Program-made: the position numbers and the translations under genes
Assembly (NCBI GenBank): GCA_901472405.1
Contig: LR590463.1
Location: 1,984,001 to 2,048,000, forward strand
Source: Serratia rubidaea
Lineage (GTDB): Bacteria; Pseudomonadota; Gammaproteobacteria; Enterobacterales; Enterobacteriaceae
Direction: 5' to 3'
DNA: 64,000 bases
Notes under the pieces: generated by a model
Told to the model about the DNA's origin: nothing
Database searches by the model: none
Seen by the model: only the letters and a program-made list of their open reading frames with translations
Part shown: positions 39,778-48,667 of the stretch, piece after piece
Numbering within the stretch: position 1 is the first letter of the stretch
Layout of the letters: every line of letters begins with the position of its first letter

Positions 39778-40050
39778 ATGCGCAGTGATATCCAGTTTCT
39801 TCCCCAGCCGGCGATTGACGATCAGACGTTTATGTACGGCGACACCGTGCGGCTGACGACGGCCAATTTGCGGCATGAATATCAACTTGATGTAAACATC
39901 CTGCGCCGCGAAGGCCGGCAGATTTATGGCGCGGTGGTGGCCGCCGCGCCGAAAATAGATATCCCGCCGCAGGAGTGGGAGATTGCGCGCGGCGACGAGG
40001 TGGTCTTCCGTGAGGAAAATATCGCCAAGGCGGTGCCGGGCGCACGCTGA
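39778..40050 (+). CDS. Hypothetical 90-residue protein
   Basis: Not recognised. MRSDIQFLPQPAIDDQTFMY at the start, then an alternation of short strands (EYQLDVNILRREGRQIYGAV, RGDEVVFREENI) suggesting a small beta-rich, soluble protein. No signal peptide. GAAGGAACG precedes the ATG. Codon usage matches the surrounding core genes, so it is likely a real, lineage-specific gene. Confidence 0.6.
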   Translation: MRSDIQFLPQPAIDDQTFMYGDTVRLTTANLRHEYQLDVNILRREGRQIYGAVVAAAPKIDIPPQEWEIARGDEVVFREENIAKAVPGAR

Positions 40051-40218
40051 GGCGGTTTGCTCAGCGCGTGAGGCGCTCTGTGTCACTCTTCTCTTTTCGT
40101 CGGCGGCGTGAGCCGGCCGACGAAGCTTCAGACGCTCACCATAAACGTTGCTTATCCTTGTCGGGCGTCCTCCTGGCTGGGCGTCGAACGCCATGTTTTT
40201 GTCTGAAAAAACGTCACT

Positions 40219-40346
40219 GATGATAAAAATCACATTGATTATGAATTTTCGTGAAACATAATTTGACAAATGTGAACGCAATCGATTACCTATTCGCAAA
40301 ACAGGTGTCTGGATCACAGATTCCTACCGCCGGAGATTTCTATAAT
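40219..40346 (+). promoter_or_regulatory. tsx promoter region with candidate CRP sites
   Basis: A consensus -10 TATAAT lies at 40341-40346. Two CRP-like sites are visible: GATGATAAAAATCACA at 40219-40234 and TGTGAACGCAATCGAT at 40271-40286, 52 bases apart centre to centre. E. coli tsx is under CRP/CytR control, so this fits; the sites are imperfect. The rest of 40051-40456 shows no gene. Confidence 0.4.
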
Positions 40347-40456
40347 GCGCCGGTGAGCTGAGTGGTTAACGCTTGTTTACACCCTGTAGGGTTCAGACTT
40401 ATTTGTCATCTTTTTCTAACGGGCAGCGAATAGCCCTTTCAGCATGTGGTAATAAA

Positions 40457-41332
40457 ATGAAAAAAATAGCTCTCGCAGCAGGCGTACTTCTTGCAACGTC
40501 TTACAGCGCATCATCAATGGCGGATAGCAAAGACAGCGAGTTTGTTTCAGATTGGTGGCACCAGAGTGTGAACGTGGTGGGGAGTTACCATACCCGCTTC
40601 GGACCACAGCTTAACAACGACGTCTACCTGGAATATGAAGCCTTCGCCAAGCACGAATGGTTTGATTTCTACGGCTATATCGACGTGCCGAAGTTCTTCG
40701 GCGTCGGCAATACCCCGGATCGCGGCATCTGGGATAAAGGCTCGCCGATGTTTATGGAGATCGAACCGCGTTTCTCCATCGACAAACTGACCGGCACCAG
40801 CCTGGCGTTCGGACCGTTTAAAGAGTGGTACTTCGCCAACAACTATATCTACGATATGGGTCGCAACAAGGCGTCGCGTCAGAACACCTGGTATATGGGT
40901 CTGGGCACCGATATCGATACCGGCCTGCCGATGAGCCTGTCGATGAACATCTATGCCAAATACCAGTGGCAGAACTACGGCGCGGCCAATGAAAACAGCT
41001 GGGACGGCTACCGCTTCAAGATTAAGTACTTCGTGCCGCTGACCCAGGTCTGGGGCGGCAACCTGAGCTATATCGGCTTCACCAACTTCGATTTTGGCTC
41101 CGATCTGGGCAAGGATGACTTTACGGTGAACGGCCGTCAGGCGCGCACCAGCAACTCCATCGCCTCCAGCCATATTCTGGCGCTGAACTATGACCACTGG
41201 CACTACTCGGTCGTGGCGCGTTACTTCCATAACGGCGGTCAGTGGCAGGATGGCGTGGACATCGGCACGCCGCAGGGACCGATCAAGTCAACCGGCTGGG
41301 GTTACTACCTGGTGGTGGGTTACAACTTCTGA
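40457..41332 (+). CDS. tsx: Nucleoside-specific outer-membrane channel Tsx
   Basis: 291 residues. A signal peptide ([20 protein letters not shown], cleaved near MA/DSKD) precedes [20 protein letters not shown], the conserved Tsx start, and the protein ends in a C-terminal aromatic-rich strand (YYLVVGYNF) typical of outer-membrane barrels. Tsx lets nucleosides and deoxynucleosides enter and serves as a receptor for phage T6 and colicin K in E. coli. A longer frame upstream lacks a signal peptide and is not used. Confidence 0.95.
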   Translation: MKKIALAAGVLLATSYSASSMADSKDSEFVSDWWHQSVNVVGSYHTRFGPQLNNDVYLEYEAFAKHEWFDFYGYIDVPKFFGVGNTPDRGIWDKGSPMFMEIEPRFSIDKLTGTSLAFGPFKEWYFANNYIYDMGRNKASRQNTWYMGLGTDIDTGLPMSLSMNIYAKYQWQNYGAANENSWDGYRFKIKYFVPLTQVWGGNLSYIGFTNFDFGSDLGKDDFTVNGRQARTSNSIASSHILALNYDHWHYSVVARYFHNGGQWQDGVDIGTPQGPIKSTGWGYYLVVGYNF

Positions 41333-41343
41333 TCCCGCGCAAC

Positions 41344-41371
41344 AAAAAACCCCGCACTGCGGGGTTTTTTG
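41344..41371. terminator. Strong terminator after tsx
   Basis: AAAAAACCCCGC and GCGGGGTTTTTT pair around ACT, 11 bases after the stop. Symmetrical A/T tails allow bidirectional use by the convergent small gene at 41381. Confidence 0.9.
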
Positions 41372-41380
41372 TCTTATCAC

Positions 41381-41557
41381 TTAGGCTTCCTGGCTGGGCA
41401 AGTGTTTGACCGGCATAAAGAGCCGCCCTTTAATGACATAGCATTCGTTGTCAATCCACTTGATGATTTGTTCACAGCTTACGCCTTCCGCTTGTGCATA
41501 ACGATTAAGATCACCGTTGAAATGCCGCGTGATGTATTCCATGAGTGTCATTTGCAT
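41381..41557 (-). CDS. 58-residue hypothetical protein, helix-turn-helix-like
   Basis: Not recognised. MQMTLMEYITRHFNGDLNRY begins the protein; NRYAQAEGVSCEQIIKWI has the spacing of a helix-turn-helix, followed by ECYVIKGRLFMPVKHL. AGGAG lies 8 bases before the ATG at 41557. It uses the tsx terminator from the other side. A small DNA-binding regulator or phage-Cro-like relic are possible; the sequence alone does not decide. Confidence 0.55.
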   Translation of the reverse strand: MQMTLMEYITRHFNGDLNRYAQAEGVSCEQIIKWIDNECYVIKGRLFMPVKHLPSQEA

Positions 41558-42052
41558 TGCTTTTGCTCCTGAGCGCCCGAGAACGGCCTGTCAGCGCGTT
41601 ACGGGAGGTAAGGTTTCTCCGAGAACAAATTTAAGATATTGACAACAAAATCTCAACACTTAGTTTTGCTAAGGGTATTGATTGCCATAGAAAAAAGATC
41701 CCGCATACCGCGCGGGAAACGGATGATTAATAGACTGTATAGATGAAATGACGCTGTGTGAGGCGCGCCATGACGGCAGGGATGGCTCCCTCCTGTGGCG
41801 CAGGATTCAAACTACTGGAACACCGGCGGCGCCGCAAGTACATTTTAGTTATGACGTCAGCAGCGCTGAATAATTATGCGTTGATAGGCTATTATCAGCG
41901 GATGGCGGGATAATCCTCCGTCAGACAGGGGATTAACGCCGGCGCCTGGATGATTAGGAACGCAATGGTGCAAATATAAGAATTTTCCTCATTCTTTATG
42001 GGGTAAATTATACTTATAGTCAGCACAATTCCCCAAACGAGGATGTTACAAC
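41558..42052. other. Intergenic region without supported gene
   Basis: 495 bases between the 58-residue gene (reading left) and cigR (reading right). AT-rich near 41620-41690 and 41970-42020, probably promoters. No RNA gene or repeat recognised. Confidence 0.4.
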
Positions 42053-42601
42053 ATGAAAAAACGTCGTATGACCATCACGGCATTAGCGCTGATTGCTTCT
42101 CTGGGCGTCAGCAGCGCACCGGTGTTCGCCGATAAGGGCGGAAACGGCAACGGCGGCAATGGCCATGGCAACAGCGGTAACCACGGTAACGGCGGTAACC
42201 ATGGCAATAAAGGGTTCGATAACCCGCACGGTAACGGTAAAGGCAATGGTAACGGTAAAGGTAAAGGCTTTAGCGACGAGCATGGCAACAAAGGCAAACG
42301 CGGCAACTACGCGGATGATCGTGGCCTGGTGCATGTCGATCTGTCCTATGACCGCGCCCGCGCGCTGGCGCTGAACTACGGCCTGACCGGCTATCAGTCA
42401 CTGCCGCCGGGTATTGCGAAAAACCTGGCGCGCGGCAAGCCGCTGCCTCCGGGCATCGCCAAGAAAACCGTACCGGCCTCACTGCTGGGTCAGCTGCCGC
42501 AATACCCAGGCTATGAGTGGCGCGTAGTGGGCGACAACCTGGTGCTGATCGCACTGAGCACAGCGCTGGTCGCCTCGGTGATTAACGGCGTATTTGACTA
42601 A
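42053..42601 (+). CDS. cigR: CigR-family (RcnB-like) secreted protein
   Basis: 182 residues. Signal peptide (ALALIASLGVSSAPVFA, cleavage before DKGG), then about 50 residues of Gly/Asn/His/Lys low complexity (GNGGNGHGNSGNHGNGG), then a conserved domain with two LPPGIAK copies (SLPPGIAKNL and PLPPGIAKKT) and a C-terminal hydrophobic helix (LVLIALSTALVASVI). This is the layout of the CigR anti-virulence protein of Salmonella. The His/Gly-rich part may bind metal. A long stem terminator follows at 42626-42670. Confidence 0.8.
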   Translation: MKKRRMTITALALIASLGVSSAPVFADKGGNGNGGNGHGNSGNHGNGGNHGNKGFDNPHGNGKGNGNGKGKGFSDEHGNKGKRGNYADDRGLVHVDLSYDRARALALNYGLTGYQSLPPGIAKNLARGKPLPPGIAKKTVPASLLGQLPQYPGYEWRVVGDNLVLIALSTALVASVINGVFD

Positions 42602-42625
42602 GCCGTTTGCCGTACCCGCTTTCCC

Positions 42626-42670
42626 AAGCCGCAGCTGAAACGTTGAACAACGTATTGAGCTGCGGCTTTA
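42626..42670 (+). terminator. Long-stem terminator after cigR
   Basis: AAGCCGCAGCT (42626-42636) and AGCTGCGGCTT (42658-42668) are exact complements; a CAACGT-containing inner part extends the structure. A short T-rich run follows. From here to 42927 no gene is supported. Confidence 0.7.
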
Positions 42671-42927
42671 TTGATGCTTGAAAATCCCTGCCTGCTATCG
42701 CTTTCTCTAATGACGTGCTCCGTCATACCCGTCCCTCAGCCTGTTAACGCCTGTTCGGCACTCTGCATAAGCCGGCTCCGTTTTAAAGGCTATTAAGTAT
42801 GTTATTGGGCGGATTTTGACCGGCCCATTCGCACTTATATGGTTTAACCTTTTGAATTTAATGACATGACTTGCCAATGACAGGGAAGAGGCATAGATTG
42901 CCTAAAACCATGTGAATAAGGAGGTTA

Positions 42928-43520
42928 ATGGTGGCGGATACGGCAAGTATCGGCGTTAATCGTGGTTTGTTAACGTTTAACGCGGAAGGTAATAATATAA
43001 GGGAATCATTGTTCTATAGCCGGGTTATTCATTTTCCACGGATGGGGATCTCAGGCGTTACCATCGGGCGTGGGTATGATATCGGCAGTCGTTCACAGCA
43101 GGAAGTGTTTGTCGATTTAACCCGTGCAGGGATCGCTCCGGCTCAAGCACAGGCAATATCATTAGGTGTAGGGCTTAGAGGGAAGCAGGCTGATGATTTT
43201 GTAAAACGGAACAGCAGCAAGTTAATTTATTTAATTCGACTTATCCTGTTTATGAACGACGTGCTGAAGCGGTTTATAACGCCAAGACGGTACACATTGA
43301 AGGCCGCGCGGCGTGGAAGGATCTTCACCCCGCTATTCGTGACGTTCTGGTTGATGTGGTATATCAAGGGTACAAAGGTGTAACAACGATGCCTGCGGCG
43401 GCTAAAAACGATATCGATTATTTTATTCAATTTATAAAAAGTAGTGAGCTGATTACCGATGAGAAGAACAGAAATCGGATAGGGCATTTGGAATTGAACC
43501 GAGGGAGAAACGGTAAGTGA
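42928..43520 (+). CDS. Pesticin/phage-lysozyme-like muramidase, candidate antibacterial effector (one frameshift)
   Basis: About 197 residues after repair near 43225. The core LLTFNAEGNN...SGVTIGRGYDIGSRS resembles the pesticin C-terminal/T4-lysozyme fold, with Glu (about residue 20), Thr and Asp spaced as the catalytic triad of pesticin. There is no signal peptide, which fits delivery by a secretion system (for example T6SS) rather than Sec export. AAGGAGG precedes the ATG. Its stop overlaps the next gene (GTGA), which encodes a secreted LprI-like protein, so this looks like a toxin/immunity pair. The C-terminal part includes RAAWKDLHPAIRDVLVDVVY. Not carrying VgrG, PAAR or Rhs domains. Confidence 0.7.
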
Positions 43521-43930
43521 AAAAATACCTGTTAGTCTTAGCGGTCTTGCCAATGTTTTCATTCGCGGCGCAATCTCTGGATGAGTTGAAAACGGATCAT
43601 CCCAGCCAGTGCCAGGATATCAAACAAGAAGATGGCTATTACGGCGATATGGAATGTGCCGGGCGTCTGCTTGACGATTCTGAGACGAAATTAACCACGC
43701 GAGTTGCGCAAATCCGGGCTGAATTAAAGAAAACCCACGCCGGCCTTTACCAGGACGCTTTCGAGCGTGACCAGCAATCCTGGGAGGCATACCGTAAAAA
43801 CCGTTGTGCTTATGTGGCTATCGGGGTGGATGAGCAGAGCAATCATTACGCCTATCGCATCGCGTTGTGCAGCGCATCGGAAAATTACAAACGTCTTGCA
43901 ACATTGAAAGGTGAGCCGTCAGTGAGTTAA
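43517..43930 (+). CDS. Periplasmic LprI/DUF1311-like protein, candidate immunity protein
   Basis: 137 residues from a GTG at 43517 (four-base overlap with the muramidase stop). Signal peptide MKKYLLVLAVLPMFSFA, then AQSLDELKTDHPSQCQDIKQ. Four cysteines (SQCQD, MECAG, NRCAY, ALCSA) and DQQSWEAYRKNRC match the LprI N-terminal-like family, known for lysozyme inhibition. Translational coupling to a lysozyme-fold protein, and export to the periplasm where that protein would act, suggest it protects the producer. A terminator follows at once. Confidence 0.75.
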   Translation: MKKYLLVLAVLPMFSFAAQSLDELKTDHPSQCQDIKQEDGYYGDMECAGRLLDDSETKLTTRVAQIRAELKKTHAGLYQDAFERDQQSWEAYRKNRCAYVAIGVDEQSNHYAYRIALCSASENYKRLATLKGEPSVS

Positions 43931-43937
43931 CGTTTTC

Positions 43938-43959
43938 AGCCCCCGCGCGGGGCTTTTTT
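43938..43959 (+). terminator. Terminator of the muramidase/LprI pair
   Basis: AGCCCC pairs with GGGGCT around CGCGC, followed by T6, 8 bases after the stop. It closes a two-gene unit. Confidence 0.85.
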
Positions 43960-44040
43960 CTGCGGTTCAATAAATGATGTGACCCGTCGCAGGCGGTGGA
44001 TTATATTTGCCGGACGAACAATGAGGATAAACGAGGAATT

Positions 44041-44568
44041 ATGCTGAAAATCTGTCTGATGGCGGGGCTGCTGTGCAGCTTTTCCGCGCTTGCCGATAAT
44101 AGCGCGTCGATCGCCGACGTGGTGAACCAGCGTCTGGCGCTGATGAAAGACGTGGCCGGTTATAAGGCGCAGCAGCATTTGCCGGTTGAGGATCTGGCGC
44201 AGGAAAGCAAGGTGCTGGCCAACACGCAGGCGCAGGCGGAAAAGCTGGGGCTGGAGCCGCAGTCGGTGAAGCCGTTTATCGTCGCGCAGATGGATGCGGC
44301 CAAGGCCATCCAGTATCGCTACCGGGCTGACTGGCTGGCGCAGCCGGAAACGGACTGGCAGCCGCAGCCGCTGGAGAAAGTCCGGCCGGAGATCGCCCGT
44401 CTGAGCGACAAGATCCTGCAGCGCTTGGCGCAGCGCCTGCGGCAGGGGCCGATCGCCGAGAACGAGCGTCAGGCCTTTATTCAAGCGATTCAGCAGGTGA
44501 ATTTAACCGCTGCGGATAAGCAGCGGCTGTTTGATGCGCTGTTGATGGTCAAGCTCAACGGCCATTGA
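44041..44568 (+). CDS. aroQ: Periplasmic chorismate mutase (AroQ gamma class)
   Basis: 175 residues. Signal peptide MLKICLMAGLLCSFSALA, then DNSASIADVVNQRLALMKDV with the substrate arginine, AGYKAQQHLPVEDLAQESKV with Lys and Glu, and IVAQMDAAKAIQ. This is the secreted AroQ gamma class found in Salmonella, Yersinia and Mycobacterium, which converts chorismate to prephenate outside the cytoplasm. Its role is unknown in bacteria generally. ATG at 44041 follows CGAGGAATT. Confidence 0.88.
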   Translation: MLKICLMAGLLCSFSALADNSASIADVVNQRLALMKDVAGYKAQQHLPVEDLAQESKVLANTQAQAEKLGLEPQSVKPFIVAQMDAAKAIQYRYRADWLAQPETDWQPQPLEKVRPEIARLSDKILQRLAQRLRQGPIAENERQAFIQAIQQVNLTAADKQRLFDALLMVKLNGH

Positions 44569-44578
44569 GCAGGGCGCG

Positions 44579-46116
44579 TTATGCCGCGTGGCTGCCGCTG
44601 CCGCGCCTGAAGGTCAGCACCCGGCTGCCCTCGGCGATCAGATCGACGCTGTAACCGCGGAAGTAGAGACAAAAACGTTTTAACCACGGCCCGTCGCGGC
44701 TTTCAACCAGCATCCGGCCGTCGCCCAGCGGGCTGAGGGTACCGATATGCGCCGCCGGGCCGACGCCGATATGCACCTGGTCGCCGCGGATTTCAAAGGC
44801 GGTGCGGTAGTGAGGGTGGTACCAGGTGCCCTGCACGTGCTGCAAACAGCGGCCGCTGGTCTGCACCGGCCAGAAGGTGCGGGCGACGTGGCCCACTTCA
44901 CCGTCAATGCTTTCGCCGTTCCATTTCAGCCGCATCGGCCGCTGGGCGCGGAGCGACACCGCATAGCCATCCTCCGCCTGATACAAGGTCTCCGCACAGC
45001 CGAGGTAGGCGACGTTGCCGTTGCTGACCTCCAGCCAGTAGGGATCCGCCAGCGTTGCGTAGATGCCGTCCGGAATGGCGCGGCTGCGCGGCGGCAGCGC
45101 TTCCCCCAGCAGGGCGGCCATCACCTGCAGGGCGATGCTGGTGCTGTCGCAGTCTTCGCGGTTGGCGACCAGCGCCATACCAACCTGCCGCTCCGGCGCC
45201 AACAGAAAATAGGTTTTATAACCGGCGTGAGAGCCGCCGTGGCCCAATAACTGATGCGGGCCGAGCGGGGTGCGCGCCAGCCCCAGCCGTAGGCGCTGAG
45301 CTGGCCGTTGGTCAGATAGCGCGGCGCGCTCAGCTGCTGCAGGACGCCGGCGGCCGCGCCGCGGTCGCCAAGCAGCGCCTGCAGCCAGCGGGTCAGATCG
45401 TCGATGCTGCCGGTCAGGCTGCCCGACGCGGAAAGATGCAGGCCGGCGCTGCTCTGCTGCCAGCCCTGCGGTGCGCGCCAGTAGCCGGGCGACAGGCCGG
45501 GGACGATATCGAACCAGCTGTCCGGCGCCTGCCAGCCCAGCTGCAGCGGCTGCGCAATATGCTGCTGAACCAGCTGCGCAAAGCGGTAGCCCCGCTGCTG
45601 CAGCGCCGCCTCCACCAGACGGTAACCGGTATTGCTGTAGCTGATTTCGCTGCCCGCCGGGAAGTTCAGGCGGCTTAGCCCCTGGATAAACGTCATCACC
45701 GGCTCCGCGTGGCTGACGCTGTAGCCGGAAATGCCGAGCAGCCCGAGCGTTTCTCGCACGTCGGGCAGGCCGCCGGTCATGTCCAGCGCCTGGCCGACGC
45801 TGACCGCAGCCGGCTCGCCGCGCAGCTGCGGCAGCAGTTCTCCCAACGGTTGGTCAAGGCGCAGCGTACCTTCGGTCGCATTCAGCGCCAGCGCGGCGAA
45901 GATATGCTTGGTCAGCGAGGCGTAGCGCACCACGCTGTCGGCGGTAAAGGGTTCGCCGCGCGCCAGATCGGCCTGGCCGGCGCACACCACCGCCTGCGTA
46001 CGCTGCGTATCGAACAGGGTAATGGCGCCGCCGGGTTCGCCCGGCAGGTGCCAGTCGGCCAGTAATCGCTCGGCCGTAGCTCGGGCGTCACGCCAGCGTA
46101 GCTGGGTGTCAGACAT
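44579..46116 (-). CDS. Serine hydrolase of the beta-lactamase/DD-peptidase family (one frameshift)
   Basis: About 512 residues. The penicillin-recognising triad is intact: SxxK as YASLTKH (about residue 68), YxN as YSNTGYR, and HxG as GHGGSHAG in the part after the frameshift near 45285. There is no signal peptide, so it is cytoplasmic, like D-aminopeptidases and related esterases with a C-terminal beta-barrel (RTAFEIRGDQVHIGVGP). A substrate cannot be named. It lies downstream of hutIG on the same strand with a 279-base gap. Confidence 0.75.
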
Positions 46117-46395
46117 AGTTATCCTCCAGAGTTGTGTAAGACAGGGCGCAAAACGCCGCCACCGCCGGTCCGTACGCGCAGGCAAAGGCGTCGGCCGGTC
46201 TGTTATCTCGCCGCGTCAGCGGCGCTTTTGCTTCGATTGTGGCGCAGCCGTCCGGATGACATCCGCCGTTTTGTGCGGTGTTGGCGGCAGATCGGAGAAG
46301 TTTGTCGAAATTTGAGATACAGAGCGCAGATTACGCCGTGCAGATGCGGGGGAGATTGCCAGCCCGGCTGCGGTTCTCCGGGCTGGACGGGCGGC

Positions 46396-47199
46396 TCAGC
46401 GCTGCTGCGCGCCCCAGTCGACCATGCTGTCGATCATCTGGCTCAGCAGACGCTGCAGCGGCGCGGCGCGCGCGGCGTCGAAGGCGAACGGATACTGTTC
46501 GGACATATAATTGACCTGCGCCAGCTCCAGCTGCACCGCATGCTGATTTTCCGCCGGCTTGCCGTAGGCGCGGGTGATATAGCCGCCTTTAAAGCGTCCG
46601 TTCAGCACGTGGCTGAACTGTTGCTGCCGTTCGCAGCAGGTTACCAGCCGGTCGCTGAGCGCGGCGGCGCAGCTGGCGCCGTCGTTGGTGCCGAGGTTAA
46701 GATCCGGCAGTTTGCCGTCGAACAGGCGTGGGATCACCGAGGCGATGGAGTGGGCGTCAAACAGCAGCGCATAGCCGTGCTGCGCCTTCAGCCGGGCCAG
46801 CTCATCCTGCAGCTGCTGGTGATAGGGCTGCCAGATCTGCTGCAGATAGCCGGCGCGCTCCTGCTCGTCCGGCGCTTTGCCGGGCAGGAAGCTGGGGTCG
46901 CCGTTAAACAGCACGTCGGGATACAGCCCGGTGGTGGCGGTGCTGTAGAGCGGCTTATCGTCCGCCGGGCGGTTGAGATCGATAACGAAACGCGAGTAGT
47001 TGCCCACCAGTATGCTGGCGCCGAGGCCGCGGGCAAAATCATACAGCTGGGGAATGTGCCAGTCGGTGTCCGGCAGCGCGCGCGCATCGGGCGTCAGCCC
47101 GGCCTCAACGGCCGGCGTCAGCTGCGTGCCGGCGTGGGGAATGCTGATCAGCAGCGGCAGGCTGCCGGTTTGGAAATGAAACGGATCGCGAATGGTCAT
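46396..47199 (-). CDS. hutG: N-formylglutamate deformylase HutG
   Basis: 267 residues. LLISIPHAGTQLTP, DTDWHIPQLYDFA, FVIDLNRPADDKPLY and LLFDAHSI are the conserved metal-site blocks of N-formylglutamate amidohydrolases. It hydrolyses N-formylglutamate to glutamate and formate, the last step of the five-step histidine route. Its ATG overlaps the hutI stop by one base, giving a hutI-hutG unit. Confidence 0.93.
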   Translation of the reverse strand: MTIRDPFHFQTGSLPLLISIPHAGTQLTPAVEAGLTPDARALPDTDWHIPQLYDFARGLGASILVGNYSRFVIDLNRPADDKPLYSTATTGLYPDVLFNGDPSFLPGKAPDEQERAGYLQQIWQPYHQQLQDELARLKAQHGYALLFDAHSIASVIPRLFDGKLPDLNLGTNDGASCAAALSDRLVTCCERQQQFSHVLNGRFKGGYITRAYGKPAENQHAVQLELAQVNYMSEQYPFAFDAARAAPLQRLLSQMIDSMVDWGAQQR

Positions 47200-48416
47200 T
47201 AACGTACCTCTCCTCGGAAAATCACCGTACAGGGCAGCTGTCCGCCCAGCCAATAAGTCAGTTCAGCCGGTCGCGACAGCGGCCAGTGGACGAAGTCCGC
47301 CACCTTGCCGCTCTCCAGCGAGCCGTGGCTCTCCTGCAGCCCCAGCGCTCTGGCGGCGTGCAGCGTAACGCCGGCCAGCGCCTCCTCCGGCGTCAGGCGG
47401 AACAGGGTGCAGGCCATATTCATCATCAGCCGCAGCGACAGCGCCGGCGAGGTGCCGGGGTTGGCGTCGCTGGCGATCGCCATCGGCACCCGATGCTTGC
47501 GGAACAGCTCGACCGGCGGACACTGGGTTTCGCGCAGCAGGTAGTAAGCGCCCGGCAGCAGCACCGCGACGGTGCCGGCGGCGCCCATCGCCTGCGCATC
47601 CTGCTCGGTGGCGTACTCCAGATGGTCGGCGGACAGCGCACGGTGGCGCGCCGCCAGCGCGCTGCCGCCCAATGCGGACAGCTGCTCGGCGTGCAGTTTC
47701 ACCGGCAGCCCGGCGCGCTCGGCGGCGGCAAACACTTTTTTCCACCTGCTGCGGCGAAAAGGCCAGATGTTCGCAGAAGGCGTCGACCGCGTCGGCCAGG
47801 CCGGCGCCGGCGGCTTCGGGAATAATGGTGTCGCACACCAGATCGATATAGTCATCGGCGCGGCGGCATATTCCGGCGGCAGGGCATGGGCGGCCAGACA
47901 GGTGGTTTTCACTTCGACCGGCAGCGTCTCGGCCAGCCGGCGCGCTACCCGCAGCATTTTCAGCTCGCTTTGCGGCGTCAGCCCATAGCCGGATTTGACC
48001 TCCACGCAGGTTACGCCTTCCGCCAGCAGCGGCCGCAGGCGGAACTGCGCCTGCGCCAGCAGCTGTTCTTCCGGCGCGTTGCGGGTGGCGTTGACGGTGG
48101 AGATAATCCCGCCGCCCTGCGCGGCGATCTCGGCGTAGCTGACGCCGTTCAGCCGCTGTTCAAATTCCGCGCTGCGGTCGCCGCCGAACACCAGATGGGT
48201 ATGGCAATCCACCAGGCCGGGAGTGATGATGCCGCCCTCGAACTTCACCGTTTCATCTGCGGTAATCGCCGGACGCGCGGCGTATTCGCCGATCCAGACG
48301 ATTTTACCGTCGCGCACCGCCAGCGCGCCGTCGTGCAGAATATGGTATTTGCCCTCGCGCATGGTGACGATATCCGCCCCGTGCCACAGGCTGTCGCAGT
48401 GAATCTCGCTGGTCAT
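47199..48416 (-). CDS. hutI: Imidazolonepropionase HutI (two compensating frameshifts)
   Basis: About 406 residues. Amidohydrolase-fold enzyme: the metal HxH in [23 protein letters not shown] and [10 protein letters not shown]. Between about 47862 and 47739 the frame is shifted; the alternate frame reads [18 protein letters not shown] and [12 protein letters not shown], the expected sequence. One base is missing at a C/G run near 47862 and one extra A lies in an A6 run (47734-47739). It opens imidazolonepropionate to formiminoglutamate. A HutC-type operator lies 20 bases upstream of the ATG. Confidence 0.92.
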   Translation of the reverse strand: MTSEIHCDSLWHGADIVTMREGKYHILHDGALAVRDGKIVWIGEYAARPAITADETVKFEGGIITPGLVDCHTHLVFGGDRSAEFEQRLNGVSYAEIAAQGGGIISTVNATRNAPEEQLLAQAQFRLRPLLAEGVTCVEVKSGYGLTPQSELKMLRVARRLAETLPVEVKTTCLAAHALPPEYAAAPMTISIWCATPLFPKPPAPAWPTRSTPSANIWPFRRSRWKKVFAAAERAGLPVKLHAEQLSALGGSALAARHRALSADHLEYATEQDAQAMGAAGTVAVLLPGAYYLLRETQCPPVELFRKHRVPMAIASDANPGTSPALSLRLMMNMACTLFRLTPEEALAGVTLHAARALGLQESHGSLESGKVADFVHWPLSRPAELTYWLGGQLPCTVIFRGEVR

Positions 48417-48435
48417 CTTTTCCCGCTCCGCTTGC

Positions 48436-48447
48436 TTGTATATACAA
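48436..48447. promoter_or_regulatory. HutC operator before hutI
   Basis: TTGTATATACAA is a perfect 12-base palindrome just upstream of hutI and shares its core TGTATATACAA with a site before hutF, matching the GntR/HutC-type operator in other bacteria. Confidence 0.75.
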
Positions 48448-48639
48448 TTAAACACAAGCTAGCGCATTCATCGGCGGCGGGCAAGAGGCGGAAGGGATAA
48501 TTTGTTACTGAAATGTGATCGCCATAGCCGAAATCATTCAAATAGCAGGAGGCGGCAAATGCAGGGTTCCCGCTGAGCTGACGGCGGTAAGTGATGCGGG
48601 TGACGGCGTGCAGCCTACGCACCGGCAATGTGCAGTATG

Positions 48640-48661
48640 GCGGGACGGCGTGGCGTCCCGC
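48640..48661 (-). terminator. Hairpin after hutC
   Basis: GCGGGACG (48640-48647) and CGTCCCGC (48654-48661) are exact complements, 7 bases past the hutC stop on the minus strand. No strong U tract. Confidence 0.6.
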
Positions 48662-48667
48662 GCAGGA

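Noticed and set aside
42838-42858. Possible PhoP box (GGTTTA) upstream of the muramidase gene
   Set aside because: The second half-site after a 5-base spacer is TTGAAT, too weak to support a PhoP site.
48417-48667. A possible gene between hutI and hutC
   Set aside because: Only the operator, a hairpin and short frames without ribosome sites are present.
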